From positions 1,190,501 through 1,254,500 of the forward strand of contig CANTUV010000056.1 in NCBI GenBank assembly GCA_947685225.1: DNA of 64,000 bases, in the 5' to 3' direction. Below are positions 57,651-64,000 of this stretch, in pieces. This stretch comes from Garcia nutans. Lineage: Eukaryota > Streptophyta > Magnoliopsida > Malpighiales > Euphorbiaceae. Each line of letters begins with the position of its first letter. The stretch's first letter is position 1. The position numbers were made by a program, and so were the translations under genes. The notes beneath the pieces are model-generated. The model made no database searches and was not told the origin of the DNA. It saw nothing but the letters and a program-made list of their open reading frames with translations.

Positions 57651-58344
57651 TTTAGTGACTAATATATAAATAAATATTATTTAATTATAATATTTATTTA
57701 ATTAATATTATAAAATAATATTAAGATAAATGAGAGAAGATAGTATTATAGAATGATTGAGATAATTTAAAAGAGTTTGATTTTATTTTTAAAATTAAAT
57801 ACAAATCCTTCTAAAAAAGGATACTGCTACTATAAATACTTGAGTTATTATAAATATGTGAATATTTACAAGTTTTAAGAGATTGATGCTATAGTTTTCT
57901 CTTATAATTTTTTATTTTAAAAGTACGATATTGAGAGATTTATGCTTATTTTTTAAATTATATAAAGTGAAAACTTTTCTTCTTTAGTGATTATTTACAT
58001 TATAACATCTATTTATTTAGATTTATTTTTTCAACAAATATATTTTTATATTTATGTTATACATAATATTTATTGGAAAAAAAAAAAGCAAAAGGCATGA
58101 GAGATATTGAGTTTATGATAAAGAAATTTATTTTGTCCTTTATTGATCTAGTTTCATTTAAATAATAAAAATGGTTTTTTTATTTTATTATTTTAATTTA
58201 AATGATTTGTATTCGGCTGGAATAAAAAAATTAATTTAATATAGTATATGAAAATTTGTCCATAATCTATTACTTCAGACACTAAAAAAAATTATATTGA
58301 TGAAATTTATTTTTGCCAAGATCTATTATTTTAGAAAGAAAATT

Positions 58345-58950
58345 TTATTAAATATTCATACATGCGTAACTTGTGTTATACTATTAGAACCAAATTTCTA
58401 TTAATCAAATAAATAATTTTGAAAAAAAAATATTGGAACAAGACACCTAAAAATTTCAATCAATTCAATAAAAAAAATATAAAAAAAGGCAATCACGAAG
58501 TTCTCCATTATTTAAACTAAAAGGTCAAGAGAATCACTAATATATTAATTGGCTGGCGGTCTATTTTGTTAATCAATGGACTAATTAATAAATAAATAAG
58601 GCAGATACATGTTACCTTGCAATATATAATCAAATTTAAAATAAAATAAACAAAAACGAGATCTAATTAAATATTAATTTAAGTTGTTTTCTAGATGTGA
58701 ATTTGAACAGTCTATTATTGAAACAAAATTAATATAGAAAAATTTTAATTTTAAAAAGAATTTTGACAGACAAAATTACAGAAAAAGAAAAAACGAGATA
58801 GATGTTCTAATAATTAAGCCATTGATCAGCCATCGCTTTTCTTGTCTCTTTTGTTTTTTTAGTGATTTTTAATGTTCAAAATGAAATTGGAATTTTCTGA
58901 TTCTTAACTTCAAAGAATGAGATATGATATGGTTTGGTCAAAAGCTTTTG
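58345..58950. repeat. PR-10 upstream segment, copy 3 of 3 (relic)
   Basis: More diverged than the other two but collinear: TTGTGTTATACTATTAGAAC, AATTTCAATCAATTCAATAA, GGCAATCACGAAGTTCTCC, then CATCGCTTTTCTTGTCTC. No PR-10 coding sequence flanks it. Confidence 0.7.
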
Positions 58951-59899
58951 AGTCTTAACTTCAAAGAATGAGATATGATATGATAGGATTTCACGAATGA
59001 CTTTAATGAAATATAAAAATTGGTAGATTTTTCATAGCAATAGCGATGCTTGAATTTTGTGTTGGATGGCTTCAGGACTTTAATTGAGTTAAACTCGAGT
59101 TTATATTAGAGAATGTAAAGATAAAAATTCAAGTTAAAATTAATTAAAAATTTTATTTTGAAACTCGGTTTCATGGATTATATATGTCTTAATTTTAAAA
59201 ATATTAAATTTATTAACATCTCGATGTATCACTTTATAATTTTCTTCGCTGATTAAAATTTATAATTTGGCACATAATCAAATTAGAAGATAATATTTAA
59301 AATATTCGAACACAATTTAATTGGTTTTGATAGTTCTGAAAAAAAAAATAAATTGGTTCATTTATTAATGTCAAATTAAAACTGGAATATATTCAACTAA
59401 ATTTACACTCGAGATTGAATAATTAATTATTATGTATAATATAAATATATTTAAAATTATATAAAATATTATATTCAATTATGTTCATGACCAATTGATT
59501 CAGTATTACAATTTTCGAACATATATTTTTTGAACTCAAGTTGGATTAAAATTGAAATAAATTCGAATATTATAAAAAATTGAGTTTGAATAGCTTACTA
59601 AGTTTTGTTTTATTTACAGGGTAGGGTTAAAGTTAAAAAGAATAGTGGATGGATACATCTGAATTCTTTTTCTGTCGTGTTGTCAATATAAACTGAAGAC
59701 TTGGTCGAAGTTGTGTCTATATAAAATATAAATCTAAAGATTTGTATTTTAAGGACTCTAGCCTTAAATACATTTATCATTTTCTACCTTATTTTTTTAT
59801 TCTAGTAGGAATGATGCCCCGGCATTAGTTTTAAAAACTGAATTATTCTTTTTATGGTATATGAATCAGAACAAAAAGGTCCATTTGGATTTTTGGTTA

Positions 59900-62800
59900 G
59901 CCTCTCACGTTGCTAATATTCTTACATTTAAAAGGTTTCTAATCTTAGGACATGTTATTACTCAGTCACACACTTACACTTAATTGAGATTGAACATAAT
60001 GATTTGTATTTTACTTGTGAACTTACACCTTTACATCTCAAAGCACTAGATGACATGAGTTTATCATTTGAGAATGGTGGTGTGTATTCTTTAGCACCTC
60101 CAGGTCCAGTAATACCTTGCGAACGGCGCGTCTTTCAAAAGGCTACTAGGCCTATAGTACTTACTGTCATGGAACCTTCTACTTCTTCCAGTCAATCACT
60201 AATGCAACAAATTCTGAAAACACTACATTGCATTGAGTGACTGTTGGAACACTTGGAGAAAGGAAGTGATGAGATTACATCTCAAATAGTATGGATTGAA
60301 CAATAAATTATTTGGTTATCTCAAGACTTCAACATGTATCGTTCATCATAGAGTTGACATCACCGAACTCTCTCCACATATAACACCAGGGGAGTATTCG
60401 CTTTTTTTTTTCTCTTTACTTATTGGCTTGTGTTCATTGAGGACAATTCACATGATAAGTGTGAGGGTGAGAGTGATATCTATGTGGAAATTATTGTAAT
60501 TTTTATTAATGAGTTTGTTGCCAATTTTGAAGAATTTTGATGCTAGATTAGACATACTGAAATTTTTGAGATATTTTAACATTTTAAGTATATATATTTG
60601 TCTGCATTTTAATTAATTTTGGTTAAAACTTTTAATGAAAAGCATATATTTTGTTAAACGTTTTTAGAAGCCTTTAAAATCCTTAAATTTTGTTAGTGCA
60701 TATATTGTGTTTTGTGATTTTTGACCCAAAGTCTCATTTTATCTTTTAAATAATTTAAATGTGATATTTTGTACATCAAATTGTTTGGCAACTTTCAACC
60801 AATTAATCTAAGTTGATTTTCGATTATTTCGCTTACTTTAGCGGTCCAAATTGACATGTTCATTTATTTTTATAAAATGATTTAAGATTTTTATACCGTG
60901 ATATTTTTAAACTCAATTGATTTAATTAACTAAAAGCATATGAGTAGGCTTAGGTTGTCTTAGCTTAATTCTTAAAATTAATTGTTAAATAAAATTATAA
61001 TTCAAATAAATAAATGAAAAAGAGCCCAAACAAAATTCAAAAATGAATATCTTACTCCGCTGGTCAAAGGCCAAGAGTAGAGCTAGTAGCCACTTGAAAA
61101 TTGTGACCAATTAAATAATCGGGTGTCGACATTATAAATATTTGCTCTCAAGTTAAAAGGTTGATGACATTTCAGGCAAACAATTAAAAGGCACTCAAAG
61201 TAAAAAAAAAAAAAGGAAAAAGAAAAGCTGGTTTATAATTTTAAATTATTTTGTAATTAAGATTTGATATGTTAAGTATAGTCTCTCATGTGCAACTAGT
61301 TTTTCACTTGATAATTGACTTACAATCAAGGCTGGGTAAGGATGTTGGCATTTTATATTTATAATATATGTCAATTTGATTGCTAATTTTGTGAAATATT
61401 GAAAATCTTATCCTATGAATTTTTGTTGATTTACTTAAATTGCAGTTAAGTTGTTGATTGATGATCGTATGGTATGAAGGATCTAAGTTGCAAAATGCTT
61501 GAGGATAAACATAATTTAAGTGTGGGGGATTTGATAATGATATATATCCTACATATTTTATGGGTGAAATTAGATTCATTGTTTAGTCTTTTCACTGATT
61601 TCTTATTATTTTTGCAAAAAAAAAAAAGTGGCAAGAAGAAAATCTGCATTCAAATAAAGAAAAATTGAGAAAAAACTAAAAAATTTATAAAAAAATATGC
61701 AGACACGACCCTCAGACAAGGCTGACTATGTATCTAATATGATAGTTTTGAAAGGATCTGACAGCCGACATCTTATCTAATTTAATAATTTTGAGATATG
61801 ATTTTGGTAGTATTTGGAAGGATGAATCTGATATTATAATCCCCTATTAATTAGGAATTTAACTTGGGATAATATTTCTATTTTCTTTTATTATTTTTAG
61901 TCTTTAAGTTTGCCTAATTAGAGACAAATTATGAAATTTTATTTGAAGAATATATATGTACTGATTGTACCAACAGACCTAGGACGAATTTTGACACATT
62001 GTGGTTGCTGCGTCTTTACAATATATCAAAGTTTTCTTTTCTTAAAGCATGAGTAACTAATTTACATCTTAGTTGAAGGTTAATCAAAGTTCATATTCAT
62101 GAATTGTGAGATCTAAATAATTTATTTTTTCTCTTCTTTATTATTCAGTATTTATATAAATCTATGTAGTTTAATTTAATTGTTATTTGCTAATTAATCA
62201 AAAGAATTAATTGCTTGATTAGTTAAATAACATATAACTATTTAAAATTTTTGAATCTGTATTTATTTTTGATATTTTGATTTAAGTAGAGATTAGGTCT
62301 ATTCTAAGAGGTTTTATAATCTAATTAAATAAATCTTGAAGTTGGATTTATTAGTTAGAATAATATCTTTCTAATTTTTAAGATTGTCAATAATTTGATT
62401 ATAAGGACGTTTCTATAGAATAAGTTATTGGCAATAATTAATTAGAGAACGTTTTCTAGTTAATTTAACCTCTAAGGAATGATTGATATTGGGAGTTTGT
62501 CTAATACTATAACTGATTTATTAAATAATTAAAAGGGTAAGCTTCGAATCTATGATCAATTCAAGAATTGAACTAAGATTATTCCTTTAACTAAGGTTTC
62601 TTTCATCGAACTTTTCTTAATTATTATTTTCGTCTTTAATTTAATTGGTAGAATTTATTTTTAAATTTTATTTAGATTTTAATATTATTCAAAACTCCCC
62701 CTTTTAATTTCCTATTTTAATTAAATTTTCTTGGTTTTAAAAGAATTAGAATAATTAGTAATTTCTTGAAGTTGGACACCATATTCACTATTTTTACAAA

Positions 62801-62950
62801 TTAATTTATTTAGGAATAAAAAATTATTTTTAGTGGTTTCGACACTAATCAGACTATAATAAATATCTTCATTGTATTTAAGAGAACCTAATTATTCTTA
62901 TATTTATTAAGACATCAAAATTATTTTGTAAAGCTCTCAATAACGAGTTT
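59900..62950 (+). mobile_element. decayed LTR retrotransposon remnant (Ty3-type likely)
   Basis: A 78-residue frame at 60,004-60,240 (PPGPVIPCERRVF, KATRPIVLTVMEPS) has no cellular relative I recognise and fits the 3' part of a retroelement interior. CATTGAGGACAATTCACATG near 60,436 and AAGTGTGGGGGATTTGA near 61,516 are phrases typical of the polypurine-side end of plant Ty3/gypsy-type elements. GTGGTTTCGACACTAATCAG near 62,834 resembles their LTR end. Frames are broken throughout, and neither boundary nor target duplication could be set. Confidence 0.4.
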
Positions 62951-63227
62951 AATTAGAGAGAGCAAAATCAATTTTGTAAAACTATATGTGAATCAGGTTG
63001 TTTATAAGCTAGCTAGAGTTTCTCTTTTAAGCAATAAAGTCCACTTTTAAGTTAAAAAAAACAGATATTAAAATTACTTATTCAGTTAATTATGATTTAT
63101 ATTTAAAAAATATAGTCCATCCAAATTAGAAGAATAAATATGACTTACTTTAATTAATTAATATATTTAATTTAAATTGCATAATGAGTATTTTACTTGA
63201 AAATAGAAAGGATACTTTGAATAAAGT

Positions 63228-63260
<33 letters not shown>

Positions 63261-64000
63261 AGCCATGCTTGGAAAAGTAAATTAAAGGTGATGTTCATAC
63301 TTTATCATATGAAAAATTAAAATGGAATTTTATTTAAAAATTTTGAAATATATTAATTTAGCCACTTTCTTTTATAATATTTAGATAAATTGAAAAAAAT
63401 CAATTATGTTATGAGAGTTGATGGTACCTGAGGAATTAGTGCCATCAAAATGGGATCAAGGATTAATAATAATGAAGCTTTTCATATTATTATAATAATT
63501 CGTGACTTACAGCAACAGCAAAACCAAAGCAAATTTCCTTGGGCTAACAATTTTCCCAAAATGGAAAAGGTCACTGGCAATTTCTCTCATTTCATTTTCT
63601 TTCTTTTAAGTTTTGACAATGACTCCTCCTTCAATGTTACTCAAAACAATAATATCATAAATCAATCTCCTTTGTTTCTTTGTCTCTGAGAGTAAAAAGA
63701 GATTCCTTCCATGTACCAAATTATTAATTTCATCTTTCAAAGATATTTCCAATAAAGTTTTCTTTGAATAAAGTTTAACATGTTTTCATTCTACTTCTTA
63801 GATTTATTAATTTATTTATAATATTTTATTAAATATTATTTTAAATGAGAATATTAATTTTATTAAATTCATAACTAAATTATAATTTTTTAATATTAAT
63901 TTAATCACAAAATCTCAAATACCAGCTAATTTAAATAAAATATATATATAATGAAAAAAATTAATATATATATATATAATATTATGTGTATATATATACC
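62951..64000. other. AT-rich right end
   Basis: No gene is supported. A (TA)n microsatellite is at about 63,228-63,254 and another near the window end. The 79-codon frame at 63,450-63,689 is Asn/Ile/Gln-rich, has no family resemblance, and is probably not a gene. Confidence 0.5.

Larger units (their letters stand above)
56948..59600. other. upstream region of PR-10 copy 7 and relic flank
   Basis: No gene is supported. 57,134-57,650 and about 58,345-58,950 are copies 2 and 3 of the PR-10 upstream segment. The third has no PR-10 exon next to it. 58,920-58,985 contains a short local duplication of a CTTAACTTCAAAGAATGAGA phrase. The rest is AT-rich. Confidence 0.6.

Noticed and set aside
63450..63689. 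79-codon frame beginning MGSRINNNEAF
   Set aside because: Low-complexity Asn/Ile/Gln composition, no recognised family, no splice or promoter context.
1..64000. CRISPR arrays, operons, ribosomal RNA and bacterial features
   Set aside because: Introns, plant families and a nuclear tRNA show a eukaryotic chromosome; no regular spaced repeats or rRNA sequence were seen.

Overview
This is a plant nuclear window, almost certainly from a eudicot. It is AT-rich, the genes have short exons and GT-AG introns, and the gene families are plant-specific: COBRA-like, type-B response regulator, Di19, DUF789 and PR-10/Bet v 1. A nuclear tRNA-Thr, LTR retrotransposons and a hAT MITE are also present. The species cannot be named from the sequence alone.

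Left part (1-34,216), single-copy housekeeping genes. A COBRA-like GPI-anchored wall protein gene (3,715-6,258, +) converges on a type-B cytokinin response regulator of the ARR1/ARR2 clade (7,521-11,461, -). About 9 kb of AT-rich sequence follows. It holds a palindromic hAT-type MITE (18,354-18,747, 8-bp target duplication) and a very young full-length Ty1/copia element (20,612-26,023, nearly identical 666/665-bp LTRs, 5-bp target duplication, one open 1336-aa gag-pol). Next come tRNA-Thr(AGU) (-), a Di19 zinc-finger gene (28,056-30,217, +) with what reads as a U12-type AT-AC intron, and a DUF789 gene (30,960-34,216, -) with a GC-AG intron.

Right part (33,832-59,000), a PR-10/Bet v 1 cluster. 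Seven copies are seen: four on + (35,748; 40,151; 42,481; 47,130) and three on - (48,612; 51,230; 56,947). I read copies 3, 4, 6 and 7 as intact. Copies 1 and 2 are frameshifted pseudogenes, and copy 5 is truncated and frameshifted. Copies 1-3 arose by duplication of a segment that at least once carried exon 1 and the 5' flank of the neighbouring DUF789 gene, leaving a DUF789 exon-1 pseudogene at 38,082-38,369. Copies 6 and 7 are a second tandem pair with duplicated flanks, and a third copy of their upstream flank (about 58,345-58,950) has no gene. The promoters of copies 1-3 share an inverted pair of TTGAC (W-box) cores, consistent with WRKY-controlled, defence-induced expression known for PR-10 genes. 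A chimeric, internally deleted copia-like element (52,982-54,337, TSD GAGTA) sits between copies 6 and 7.

The right end (59,600-64,000) has no convincing gene; 59,900-62,950 looks like a decayed LTR retrotransposon. Splice sites were placed by eye from reading frame, consensus and family conservation; no transcript evidence was available.
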